Source of the DNA: Bifidobacterium cebidarum
Lineage (GTDB): Bacteria; Actinomycetota; Actinomycetes; Actinomycetales; Bifidobacteriaceae
Direction: 5' to 3'
DNA: 64,000 bases
NCBI RefSeq assembly: GCF_009193305.1
Contig: NZ_WBVS01000004.1
Span: 120,543-184,542, forward strand
Shown here: positions 35,502 through 44,456 of the stretch, piece by piece
How positions within the stretch are numbered: the first letter of the stretch is position 1
Layout of the letters: each line of letters begins with the position of its first letter
Made by a program: the position numbers and the translations under genes
Notes under the pieces: model-generated
The model's database searches: none
What the model was told of the DNA's origin: nothing
What the model saw: only the letters and a program-made list of their open reading frames with translations

Positions 35502-36332
35502 CTACCGTAGTTGCGGGTCAGCGAAACGGCGATTGCTGAGGACCGGCAGCGTTCGCCGTGCCGTATCGACAGCATTGTGGTCAAGGTTGGCGGTGATGAG
35601 TTCCGACCTATCATCTCCAGCTTCGGCGAGGACTTCGCCAAGTGGGCTGATGATACGGCTACAACCGATGTTGCGGCTGCCGACTTCACTGCAGGCCAGC
35701 ACATAGCAGGTGTTCTCCATCGCCCGCGCAGCAGTCATCAGTTTCCAGTGATACTCTTTGAGCGAACCGCGCACCCATGCTGCTGACACCACTATTACAT
35801 CAGCTCCGCGCACTGCCAGGGAGCGTGCAGTTTCGGGGAAACGCACGTCGTAGCAGGTCATGACGCCAACCTTCCAGCCATCGATATCGACGATGGGCGG
35901 TAGTTCCATGCCGGACTTGACCACGGCGGATTCCTTGGCCGAGAACGCATCGTACAAGTGCAGTTTGCGGTAGGTCGCCACGATTTCGCCGCCGCGGATG
36001 ACCAGAAACACGTTGGAGACTCGCGAATCCTCAGCACCTTCTGGTGGAGCTACATGAACAGTGCCCATCAACGTGATGCCGCGTTTGGCGCTGATGGTTT
36101 TGAGTCCGGAAACGAACGGTCCATCGAGGGGCTGCGCATGCGCGGCCGCAAACGCATCATCATCGCCATCGCGCGCGATCAGTCCTTCGGGCAGCAACAG
36201 CAGGCGCGCGCCTTTGGCCGCGGCATCGCGCGCGAATCCATCGATAATCTCGAGGCTCCGTTCCGGCTCACGCGCCACGGTGAACTGTGCGATGGCAGCG
36301 GATAGCCCGATAGCTTGTGAATCGCCGCGCAT
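35502..36332 (-). CDS. Carbon-nitrogen hydrolase (nitrilase superfamily)
   Basis: 276 residues with the Glu-Lys-Cys triad: LLLLPEGL, YRKLHLYD and VGVMTCYDVRFPE. It is closest in style to Nit2/omega-amidase or deaminated-glutathione amidase. A strong ribosome binding site (AGGAGG) lies 11 bp after the stop of the upstream unknown gene, so it is probably the last conserved gene of that operon. Confidence 0.88.
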   Translation of the reverse strand: MRGDSQAIGLSAAIAQFTVAREPERSLEIIDGFARDAAAKGARLLLLPEGLIARDGDDDAFAAAHAQPLDGPFVSGLKTISAKRGITLMGTVHVAPPEGAEDSRVSNVFLVIRGGEIVATYRKLHLYDAFSAKESAVVKSGMELPPIVDIDGWKVGVMTCYDVRFPETARSLAVRGADVIVVSAAWVRGSLKEYHWKLMTAARAMENTCYVLACSEVGSRNIGCSRIISPLGEVLAEAGDDRSELITANLDHNAVDTARRTLPVLSNRRFADPQLR

Positions 36333-36343
36333 TGGTCCTCCTG

Positions 36344-37339
36344 TTACTTGTCCAGCTCCTTTTGCACAAGAGCTGCGGACTCCTTGGTCAACGACCCGTT
36401 TTCAGATAACAACGGCGTGTCCAATACCGCTTTGATCGAGGCAGCGGTGGAGGCTGCCGCCGCTACCGTATTTCTGCTCCCAAGCGTGAATTGCGAGTAG
36501 TCGGTGCCCTCGGTATCGATGATGTGTTCCAGCTCATAGATCAGTGGAAGGAATTTCGCATCCAATCGAGCCAACAACGCATAGAACATGGAGCTACGCC
36601 GACGTATGGCGACGCATTGATCGATTCCCGCCATCATCTCCTCACAGTATTGGTCGGTTTTGGCCGACTGTGTTTTGGCTTCTTCGAGATTCTGGCCGCC
36701 TTTGGCCCCGACGATGGCTCCCATCACCAGTAGAGCAGGCCCGGCGACCAATCCTCCCAAAACGGCAGCTCCCCCGGCCATGCCCATGCCGCCGGCCGCC
36801 AAGGAACCACCGCCGAAGAACGCAAGCGTGGCATTGGAGGCCGCAGCACCGCTCAATGCGCTGATTGCGGTCCCGGTGGATGCCGTAGCGAACGTGGTGG
36901 CTGCACTGTACGCGCCGAATGCGGTAAGCGCTCCACTGGCGATTCCCGTGACTCCGCCCTGCATAAGCGATGACGCCATGTTGCCCATGGATTCAAGCTC
37001 TTCAAAAGCCGCCTTGTCGATGCGGAGCTTTTCCAGTTCGTCCAAGCCTTCGGATGGCGTGAAATCTACGTTCTTCAGTTGGCCAAAGGCGTCAAGGAAA
37101 CGCCTGATATTCCCATCGAGCACAATGATCTTCTCTTTGCCGAGCGCATTGAGCGATTGCGAGCATTGCTCGCGAAGCTGTTCGAGACGGTTGGCGGCCC
37201 ATCGAATACGATTATTGGAATTGTCGTTCAGACGGTCGGCTTTGAACTGATCCAAACCGCCCTTGGCGCCCATGCCAAGCCCAGCGACACCACCGACGGC
37301 GGCGAGTCCCATGAACAACGGTGCAATGAAAACTGGCAT
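36344..37339 (-). CDS. Hydrophobic Gly/Ala-rich protein, third gene of an uncharacterised operon
   Basis: 331 residues from the ATG at 37339 (GAGGAGG 9 nt upstream). An N-terminal membrane segment (about 4-25) is followed by a helical charged region. A long Gly/Ala/Met-rich hydrophobic stretch (about 120-215, for example FFGGGSLAAGGMGMAGGAAV) could form glycine-zipper membrane helices. The charged C-terminal helical domain covers about 220-331. I recognise no characterised family. It is 24 bp downstream of the TerB-like gene. Confidence 0.75.
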   Translation of the reverse strand: MPVFIAPLFMGLAAVGGVAGLGMGAKGGLDQFKADRLNDNSNNRIRWAANRLEQLREQCSQSLNALGKEKIIVLDGNIRRFLDAFGQLKNVDFTPSEGLDELEKLRIDKAAFEELESMGNMASSLMQGGVTGIASGALTAFGAYSAATTFATASTGTAISALSGAAASNATLAFFGGGSLAAGGMGMAGGAAVLGGLVAGPALLVMGAIVGAKGGQNLEEAKTQSAKTDQYCEEMMAGIDQCVAIRRRSSMFYALLARLDAKFLPLIYELEHIIDTEGTDYSQFTLGSRNTVAAAASTAASIKAVLDTPLLSENGSLTKESAALVQKELDK

Positions 37340-37363
37340 ACTACCCATCCTCCTCGTTGAGTT

Positions 37364-38266
37364 TCAGCGCTTGCCGCCGAATAATCCGCCGACGAAACCT
37401 TTAACCGCATTGGCTGCATCCTCGGCCTGTTTTTGTGCCTCCCTTGCTGCATTGCTGGCTTGCTTTCGCACCTCATCACCGACCGGGTTCAACGCATCGC
37501 CAACCGATTTCACAGCGGAGTTCACAGCATTACCGGCCTGTGCCACGCCGGGAACATTGGCAACGGCTTGTTTCACCGTATCCGCGGCATCCTGCATGCC
37601 CTGCTGTACCTGTCCGATCACTGGAGTCACCGCTTGGTCAACGTTCTCCTTGGCGAGGTCGAACACGTCCTTATGCACGGTAATGGCCGCAGGCGCCTTC
37701 GGAACCATTTCATCCGCCACCAGCTGAGTCGCCGCCAGCCGGATCGTCTCTTCACGCTCGCGGAGAGCCTCCACCACAGGCTGCACTTCGGCATAGGGAC
37801 GATCCGATGACGTGATCCACGTCAGTTCCTCCCGTACCGATTGGGCGGCATTCATCAGATGCTCCATCTCGGGATAGATGGAACGCTCCTTGATAACCGT
37901 TCTGGCGATATGGCGAACCAGCTTTCTCTCGGCTTGGTCATAATGCCCATCCGCGTACGCCACCGACAGCATATCCCACAACAGGAGTCTGGATGACACC
38001 CCATCCCCGGATTCGGCGCGTTTCGAGACAGCCTCGTCAACCCCTTCGACGATCACGTCATATCGGTCATCATCCTTATCGGCATACTGCGATAAGTAAC
38101 CGGCACAGGAGTCCACCAGTTGCTCGGCGTAGTCATGGAAATGCTCGTTGTCCAATTCCTCGCCGATATGGTTGAACAGTTCCATCTCATCCGCGGTGAC
38201 TGAACCGTCCACGGCCATCAAATAATAGAATGCCCGCAAAGCGGCCTTGCGCTGAATGGTGGTCAT
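37364..38266 (-). CDS. TerB-like protein with amphipathic repeat tail
   Basis: 300 residues. The first about 150 resemble TerB/TerB-like helical domains: AFYYLMAVDGSVTADEMELF and MLSVAYADGHYDQAERKLV each hold the D-G-x acidic metal-binding style loop. The tail (about 190-300) has repeated Ala/Val/Gln amphipathic helices (VDQAVTPVIGQVQQGMQDAA), like apolipoprotein or Ala-rich linker repeats. The start follows GAGGAGAAG. It is the middle gene of the three-gene unit. Confidence 0.75.
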   Translation of the reverse strand: MTTIQRKAALRAFYYLMAVDGSVTADEMELFNHIGEELDNEHFHDYAEQLVDSCAGYLSQYADKDDDRYDVIVEGVDEAVSKRAESGDGVSSRLLLWDMLSVAYADGHYDQAERKLVRHIARTVIKERSIYPEMEHLMNAAQSVREELTWITSSDRPYAEVQPVVEALREREETIRLAATQLVADEMVPKAPAAITVHKDVFDLAKENVDQAVTPVIGQVQQGMQDAADTVKQAVANVPGVAQAGNAVNSAVKSVGDALNPVGDEVRKQASNAAREAQKQAEDAANAVKGFVGGLFGGKR

Positions 38267-38284
38267 TGCTTCTCCTCACTTTTC

Positions 38285-39895
38285 CTAGAGAACAAAGTCC
38301 TCGCCGGAGCCCATCATGTCATCGAACTCTTGCTGGGTGCGGAATCTCGGCCGGTATCCCAAAGCCTCTTGTATGGAAGCATTGGCTGTCAGATACCCGT
38401 TGATATCGTTGGCAAGAATCGCGGCATCCATGGCGTCGAAGGCAGCATTGAACGTTTTCGTCTTATCAGCCAGATACGTATCAACTGCGGTATTGAAGTC
38501 ACTACGATACCGGCGTATCAGCTCCACGGCTTCAGCGCATTCCTGCTCCACGCGGATACGCTCTTCTTTCGCCAATTCGTATTCACGCAATGCCGTTGCC
38601 AGCTCTTCATATACGGCGATGGCGGCGGTATAGCCAAGCATGCTGCCCAACATGCCGGCGGCGATGGCTGCGGCACCGGTGACTCCAGCTGCGCTGACCG
38701 CGGATGTTGCGACAGCGGTGCCCATGACCGCGCCTAATTGCCCAAGACCCTGCTGCCCCATCTGTTCAATGCACTGAGCTGCGGTCAACTCGCCGCGGCA
38801 ATACCCGGCAATGGCTTTCGACACGTCCACGGTTGTGGAGACCAGAGTTGCCGCCACATTGGTCTTGGACAGACTTCGCACGTATCCGTTCGAAGCATTC
38901 TGCATGGCGCCTTTGATTGCGGTGCCCGAAAATGCAGTGGCATAGCTGAACGCTGCAGCTGTAGCTGTATCCGCTCCCACGCGCTTCGCTGCCTCTTGCG
39001 GTTCGATAGTGCCATTGACGCAACCAACCAGATTACGAACCAGCGAGGTCCCACCACCAATCAACGCACCGGTTTTCGCCTGTGCCATACCGGCACGATG
39101 CGCCAACTTGGTCACGTCCTTCGCGGCAGTGAGCTTCGGGTGCATGACCGCTTGCTCGGCTTCGCGCTTGGTCAGGCCGCTTTTACGAAGGCTTTTCTTA
39201 ATAGTGTGGAGCTTATCGATTTCCTGCTGGACGCGTTCAGAGGATTCTTTCGTGAGCTTGCCGGAATCCAGTTTGCGTTGCATGCTGTGGATTTGGGTGT
39301 CGATGCCGTCAGGACCATCACCCATGAGCACGTCATAATAATCATCTGGAATATCCATGATGACACCGCAATCACGGTACTTTGCGTACTCTTTGCTTTT
39401 CAAAGCCTTCAGTAGAGCTCTGGAATCGCTACCCACGAATTTCATCTGAGATTGCGAGCCGCCCAGAATCTCGCCGAAAGCATCAACCTCAACGATGTCG
39501 ACAATCGGATCGTTGGCCTTACCCTTCACTGCGTCGTATCGCTTGAAACGTTCCGATTCACCATTGATAATGCGGTCGGCATTTCTACGCGCGGTCGACT
39601 CGACTTCCGCGCTAAAACCGGCGAGCTGCTTCACACCCTGCCTGCCAGCCATCTCAGCGTTGACTTTCAGGCTATTGTGCGGCACTGGTTTGCCGCCGAC
39701 GCTGGCTGCTTCATGATCCGTACCGCTATACGCCACAAGATGCTCTTTCACGGCGGAACCGAAACGCTGCACCGTTTCCGCGGCGGCCCCTTCCAAGGCC
39801 TTTTGCACCATAGCTTTTTGCGCAGTTCGGCGTTGCTGCTCATGTTCCGGTTCATGATTCACGCGTGAGGCGTCATCGTCGAATTCCGCGACCAT
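38285..39895 (-). CDS. Uncharacterised protein with C-terminal glycine-zipper-like membrane region
   Basis: 536 residues from the ATG at 39895 (AAGGAG 7 nt upstream); a longer frame to 39943 has no signal. The N-terminal half is soluble and contains IVDIVEVDAFGEILGGSQSQ and MDIPDDYYDVL, which look like a compact conserved domain. A coiled region (about 200-260) follows, then hydrophobic Ala/Gly segments (about 275-420, for example AIAAGMLGSMLGYTAAIAVY) and a charged C-terminus. It is first in the operon. I cannot assign a function. Confidence 0.75.
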   Translation of the reverse strand: MVAEFDDDASRVNHEPEHEQQRRTAQKAMVQKALEGAAAETVQRFGSAVKEHLVAYSGTDHEAASVGGKPVPHNSLKVNAEMAGRQGVKQLAGFSAEVESTARRNADRIINGESERFKRYDAVKGKANDPIVDIVEVDAFGEILGGSQSQMKFVGSDSRALLKALKSKEYAKYRDCGVIMDIPDDYYDVLMGDGPDGIDTQIHSMQRKLDSGKLTKESSERVQQEIDKLHTIKKSLRKSGLTKREAEQAVMHPKLTAAKDVTKLAHRAGMAQAKTGALIGGGTSLVRNLVGCVNGTIEPQEAAKRVGADTATAAAFSYATAFSGTAIKGAMQNASNGYVRSLSKTNVAATLVSTTVDVSKAIAGYCRGELTAAQCIEQMGQQGLGQLGAVMGTAVATSAVSAAGVTGAAAIAAGMLGSMLGYTAAIAVYEELATALREYELAKEERIRVEQECAEAVELIRRYRSDFNTAVDTYLADKTKTFNAAFDAMDAAILANDINGYLTANASIQEALGYRPRFRTQQEFDDMMGSGEDFVL

Positions 39896-40029
39896 TGCAT
39901 GCTCCTTCCACGCGATAATAAAGCCATAATCAGGCCTCGCCACGACGCATTGCGTTACTGGCTACGTTGGTTCCCATAATAACGTGACCTGCCCATGCCA
40001 CCACTCCCCTCAATGGTGCCGCGTAGCAG

Positions 40030-40872
40030 TCACACCAAGCCAAGTGCGCGGAAGGCGTTGGCGAGACCGTTGTTGTGGATGTCGGTGGTCTGCAAGTCGC
40101 AGAACTTCTCGATGCCATGAATCGCATTGCCCATCGCCACGGACGTGCCGGCGGCCTTCAACATCGCGGTGTCATTGTCCGAGTCACCGATGGCAATGGT
40201 GTCGGCGATGGTATAGCCAAGCGCATCAGCCACATCACGCACGGCCGTACCCTTATCAATGCCGTTAATCAGCAACTCGCCATTGTTCGGAGAAATCTTG
40301 TCGTACGAACCATGCACGGTCTCAAACCAAGGAGATAAATCTCGTTTGGTTTGTTCAAAAGTCACGTCTGGGTTGGGACCGGTGAAGTACGAGCCTTTGC
40401 TGACCTTGATGGTCTGGCCCAGCGTGGAACCAAATGGCACTTCGACTTCGTCCAGAAGATGCCAGAACTTCGCGAATTCACCGCGGTTGAACGCTTTGCC
40501 CTTGGATTCCAAATGGCGGCGGTAGCCTTCGGAGATGTACATGCCGTCCGCGCCCTGCCACTGGTAGCTTTCAATGTGATGCAGCTTGAAGTATTCCATC
40601 GCCGCATCCACGGCCGCAGCCGGCACCAGATGCTGGAACAGCAGCGTATCGCCGACATTCGCCTGCGCGCCCGCTACGGACACCACACCGTCGAAGCCCA
40701 AGTCCAGAATGCTGCGTTCGATTTTCGGCATGGAGCGACCGGTGCAGATGAACAGCTTATGCCCGTTGCGCTGAGCCTCATGACAGGCTTCTTGCGCGGA
40801 TTCGGGCACCACGTGGTTCTCATCCGCCAAAGTCCCATCGATATCAATGAAAACGAGTTTGCATGCAGTCAT
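40030..40872 (-). CDS. Cof-type HAD phosphatase
   Basis: 280 residues: motif I FIDIDGTLAD, motif II FICTGRS, motif III Lys in GIDKGTAV, motif IV IAIGDSDNDTAMLKAAG, with the large type IIB cap between. These enzymes dephosphorylate sugar phosphates or cofactors. The start is preceded by AAAGATGGATA. Confidence 0.9.
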   Translation of the reverse strand: MTACKLVFIDIDGTLADENHVVPESAQEACHEAQRNGHKLFICTGRSMPKIERSILDLGFDGVVSVAGAQANVGDTLLFQHLVPAAAVDAAMEYFKLHHIESYQWQGADGMYISEGYRRHLESKGKAFNRGEFAKFWHLLDEVEVPFGSTLGQTIKVSKGSYFTGPNPDVTFEQTKRDLSPWFETVHGSYDKISPNNGELLINGIDKGTAVRDVADALGYTIADTIAIGDSDNDTAMLKAAGTSVAMGNAIHGIEKFCDLQTTDIHNNGLANAFRALGLV

Positions 40873-40930
40873 TATCCATCTTTCACAAAAATGAAATATA
40901 TCAATTAATATTGTCTACAACTATTATAGA

Positions 40931-41893
40931 TTAATTTAATCTAAGCAAATTAGCACTATCAAGAATTTCTTTAATCTCAAGAATAGAGCCAACATAACTA
41001 TATGAAGAATTATATCTACAAATAGCATAAACCAAATTTACTCGAGGAACATCTGCAGTTCCATACAATATTTCAGAAGCTTTGAAAATACTCTCTTCAT
41101 CACTTAACGGAACCGAAGATTTAACCTGAGCAATGCCAACAGTAAGCTGAGCCCCAGGTAAATTAACCAAAACATTCTCAATTTTTCTTATGTACCACGG
41201 TCTATTCAAATCTTCATATATAAGAATTGCCATCAACAAAGATAAGGAAGCATTATTCTTACTTGCGGCATGTCTGACAAAAATATAATATTTTGAGTAT
41301 AACCGTGAAAAACATTTCTTAATGAGTCTTTCTTTTCTTTCCACCGCAGAAAGGGACTCAAATTCCTTATGATTATCGTTTCGGAGCAATTCAAAGAACG
41401 CGACAAGAATCAAAGCCGACGATAGCGTTCCCCAAATATTGTCAATAAAAGCTTCGATATCGGAAGGAGCAAATACAGAATAATCATAAAAAACTGAAAT
41501 ATACACTATAAGAGAGGAAAAACAAATGCATCCAGCAATGCAGTATATATTTATAAGACGCTCTCCAAATGTAAAAGCCTTTATTATATTAATAACATAT
41601 GTACATGCTATAAATAGCAGGGTAGAAATCAATACAGCAACAAAACGCAAATAAATATTATAGTGGACTGAACACAATATAGACGTTTCCGCAAAAGTTA
41701 CAATACAAACTGGAGTAAATCTCAAAAGATTAAACCGGAAAAACCCACTACCTTCACCAGAAGCAATCGCCTCTATTGTATAGTAGGAATTCAGAGTCGG
41801 TCTTTCGTCTCTCCTCTTAATTAATAGGGAAAAACCCAGCATCGCAGTAAATGCAATTATCACAGTGCACACATAAATAATATCTATGGTCAT
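40931..41893 (-). CDS. A+T-rich orphan membrane protein with transglycosylase-like C-terminal region
   Basis: 320 residues from the ATG at 41893 (GGGGAG upstream). There are about four to five hydrophobic segments in the first half (TIDIIYVCTVIIAFTAML, VAVLISTLLFIACTYVI, SLIVYISVFYDY, ALILVAFFELL). The soluble C-terminus has AILIYEDLNRPW followed by AQLTVGIAQVKS and YNSSYSYV. These resemble the E and G-x-x-Q-V elements of lysozyme-like transglycosylases. Base composition is far more A+T rich than its neighbours, which suggests horizontal transfer. Function is unknown. Confidence 0.75.
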   Translation of the reverse strand: MTIDIIYVCTVIIAFTAMLGFSLLIKRRDERPTLNSYYTIEAIASGEGSGFFRFNLLRFTPVCIVTFAETSILCSVHYNIYLRFVAVLISTLLFIACTYVINIIKAFTFGERLINIYCIAGCICFSSLIVYISVFYDYSVFAPSDIEAFIDNIWGTLSSALILVAFFELLRNDNHKEFESLSAVERKERLIKKCFSRLYSKYYIFVRHAASKNNASLSLLMAILIYEDLNRPWYIRKIENVLVNLPGAQLTVGIAQVKSSVPLSDEESIFKASEILYGTADVPRVNLVYAICRYNSSYSYVGSILEIKEILDSANLLRLN

Positions 41894-41993
41894 ACTACTC
41901 CCCAACCTACAATTGCAAATGACAATCATATACGACTGAGGAGCAGCGGCATAAATTACCTATACGTCCAATTGCGAAGTTGTTCCTACTAAT

Positions 41994-42842
41994 TCACACT
42001 GCGTAGGCGGACCAGCGGCCGTGGCTGTGTTCGACTTCGATGGGCATGCCGAACAGGTCGGAGAGTCGCGCGTCAGTCAGGCCTTCCTCCAGCGGACCGG
42101 AATAGACGATGGTTCCTGCGGATGGGTTGCCCATCGCATCGATGCCATCATTGGTGGCATCTTCTGCAGATACCGGCTTGCGGCCCATGATGGCGATATG
42201 GTCGAAACCGTCGGGAATCTCCTCCAGACGATGGGTCACCAGCACTACCGCACGATCGGAGCTTTCCTCACCAATACGGCTCAACGTACGCATCACCTGC
42301 TCGCGCCCGCCCAGATCAAGGCCGGTGGTCGGCTCGTCCATAATCAATAGTTCCGGGTCGCCCATCAGCGCACGGGCAATCAGTACGCGCGTGCGTTCGC
42401 CTTCGGACAGGCGCCACATCTGCTTGCCTTCCAAGTAGCCCACGCGGAAGTCATGCAGCAGCTGGCGGGCTCGTGCATATTCAGCTTCGGTGTAGGTGTC
42501 CTGCCAACGGCCAGTTACTGCGGAAAGACCGGTGACCACGGCATCCAGCGGATCTTCGAAATCCGGAAATTGACGACCCAAGTCGGCGGAGGCGAGACCG
42601 ATGCGCGTACGAAGTTTAAACACATCGTATTTGCCGAGCTGATGGCCGAGGATGAATACACGGCCTTCCGAGGGGAAAGTACGTGTGGCGAGCATGCCCA
42701 CCGCCGTTGATTTGCCAATGCCGTTCGGCCCGAACAGCACCCACCGTTCCCCTGCCTTAACGGTCAGGTTCACATCGGTGATGATCACGCGGCGATTGCG
42801 GCGGAATTCAACGTTGTCGAGTTGCAGAACGGTGGTAGGCAT
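41994..42842 (-). CDS. ABC transporter ATP-binding protein without adjacent permease
   Basis: 282 residues from the ATG at 42842 (AGGA 9 nt upstream). Walker A is FGPNGIGKST, the signature is RLSEGERTRVLIARAL, and Walker B is LLIMDEPTTGLD. The signature has E in place of the usual third G (LSEGE). A long C-terminal extension follows. It resembles ModF/YlmA-like stand-alone ATPases. No permease gene lies nearby. Confidence 0.85.
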   Translation of the reverse strand: MPTTVLQLDNVEFRRNRRVIITDVNLTVKAGERWVLFGPNGIGKSTAVGMLATRTFPSEGRVFILGHQLGKYDVFKLRTRIGLASADLGRQFPDFEDPLDAVVTGLSAVTGRWQDTYTEAEYARARQLLHDFRVGYLEGKQMWRLSEGERTRVLIARALMGDPELLIMDEPTTGLDLGGREQVMRTLSRIGEESSDRAVVLVTHRLEEIPDGFDHIAIMGRKPVSAEDATNDGIDAMGNPSAGTIVYSGPLEEGLTDARLSDLFGMPIEVEHSHGRWSAYAV

Positions 42843-42883
42843 AGTGAACATTCCTGAAATACATGGTAACTGTAATAACACGT

Positions 42884-42960
42884 AGAGGGAGAGGCTCGTC
42901 TGTGGGCGATGTCTCTCCCTCCGTCACGCTTCGCGTGCCACCTCCCTCATCAGAGGGAGG
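42884..42960. repeat. Palindromic intergenic repeat (copy B)
   Basis: AGAGGGAGAG (42884-42893) pairs with CTCTCCCTC (42913-42921). CACGC/GCGTG forms a small hairpin near 42925-42937, and CCTCCCTC/GAGGGAGG (42941-42948, 42953-42960) forms the last stem. The plan matches the right half of the element at 24319-24435. It lies just after glgA. Confidence 0.7.
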
Positions 42961-42971
42961 CTGAGTTCAGG

Positions 42972-44222
42972 TTACTTCTTCTGTTCGTCGAGGACGGACT
43001 GGTAGACCTTGACGGTTTCGTCGGCGATGGATTCCCAGCTGAATACGTCGCGGGCGCGCTCGTAGCCGGCCTGACCCATCTTCTTACGAAGCTCCGGATC
43101 GGCCATGATCTTGTTGATGGCATCGGCCATATCGTGCACGAACTTGTCCGGGTTGGTCGGGGTGCCGGTGCCATCGTGCAGCTGGTCGATCGGTACCAGG
43201 AAGCCGGTCTCACCATCCACCACAACCTCAGGAATGCCACCGGTAGCGGAGGCCACCACGGGCAGGCCGCAAGCCATGGCCTCAAGGTTCACAATGCCCA
43301 GCGGCTCGTAGATGGACGGGCAGATGAAGGCATCGCAGCCGTGTTCCAGAGCGGACAGCTCGTTCTTCGGCAGCATCTCCTCAATCCAAACGATGTTGCC
43401 GCGCTCCTTGTCGAGCTCGGCGAACGAGGTCTTGACCTCTTCCATAATCTCCGGAGTATCCGGAGCGCCAGCGCACAGCACCACCTGAACATCCGGGTTC
43501 ACGAAGTGTAGGGCCTTCAAAAGGTACGGCAGACCCTTCTGGCGGGTGATACGGCCCACGAACAACAGGGTCGGCTTGGAACGGTCGATGTTGTAACGCT
43601 CGAAGACCTTCCAGCCCGAATCATCGTCGGCCGGAGTGGCGAATTCGGACATGGTGATGCCGTTGTATACCACGACCACCTTGTCCGGGTCGAGGCTCGG
43701 GTAGGCGGCGAGAATGTCCTTCTTCATGCCGCCGGAGACTGCAATCACGCGGTCGGCATGCTCATAGGCGTCCTTCTCAGCCCAGGAGCTCAGGTTGTAG
43801 CCACCGCCGAGCTGCTCGCGCTTCCACGGGCGGAACGGCTCGAGCGAATGAGCGGTGATGACCAGCGGAGTGCCGTGCAGCATCTTGGCCAGATAGCCGG
43901 CGAGGCAGGCGTACCAAGTGTGTGCGTGGATGATATCGGCATCGACATCATTGGCAATCTGCAGATCAATGCCGAAGGTCTTCAATGCAGGGTTTGCATC
44001 AGCAAGCTCGGAAGGAGTACCATAGCCCACAACCTTGAGGCTGCCCTTGGCTTCGGCGGCATTCGGAATCGCAGGAACATCGGCCTCAGTGCGCTTGCCG
44101 TCAAAAGCGCGTACGGTCACATCAATGCGTTCAGCCAAAACCTTGGACAGCTCTTCGGCGTGCACGCCAGCACCACCGTAGACGTGCGGCGGGTATTCAC
44201 GTGTAAGGATGTCAACTTTCAT
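42972..44222 (-). CDS. glgA: Glycogen synthase, actinobacterial GT4 type
   Basis: 416 residues. It begins [19 protein letters not shown] (sugar-nucleotide binding loop). The C-terminal Rossmann domain has [13 protein letters not shown] and the E-x7-E region [19 protein letters not shown]. It matches the short corynebacterial-type GlgA/GlgM that uses ADP-glucose. The start follows GAAGGAGAG. Confidence 0.92.
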   Translation of the reverse strand: MKVDILTREYPPHVYGGAGVHAEELSKVLAERIDVTVRAFDGKRTEADVPAIPNAAEAKGSLKVVGYGTPSELADANPALKTFGIDLQIANDVDADIIHAHTWYACLAGYLAKMLHGTPLVITAHSLEPFRPWKREQLGGGYNLSSWAEKDAYEHADRVIAVSGGMKKDILAAYPSLDPDKVVVVYNGITMSEFATPADDDSGWKVFERYNIDRSKPTLLFVGRITRQKGLPYLLKALHFVNPDVQVVLCAGAPDTPEIMEEVKTSFAELDKERGNIVWIEEMLPKNELSALEHGCDAFICPSIYEPLGIVNLEAMACGLPVVASATGGIPEVVVDGETGFLVPIDQLHDGTGTPTNPDKFVHDMADAINKIMADPELRKKMGQAGYERARDVFSWESIADETVKVYQSVLDEQKK

Positions 44223-44456
44223 CGGATTAGCTCTCCTTCGTGCATCGAGAAAATCAAGCAGTTCCTACTTTAAAGCACGAGCCCCGCAAAAACGCACAAC
44301 CTTCAGCGTGCGTTTTGTATTTACCGATCCACTCGTCACTTGCACACCACACAATAGTGCTGATACCACGAAGCCCAATGGATACGAAACTAGACGATGG
44401 GCACATCCGCATCCTAAACTATAGACACTCGCACAGGTCTTCAACGAAGGGGTAAC

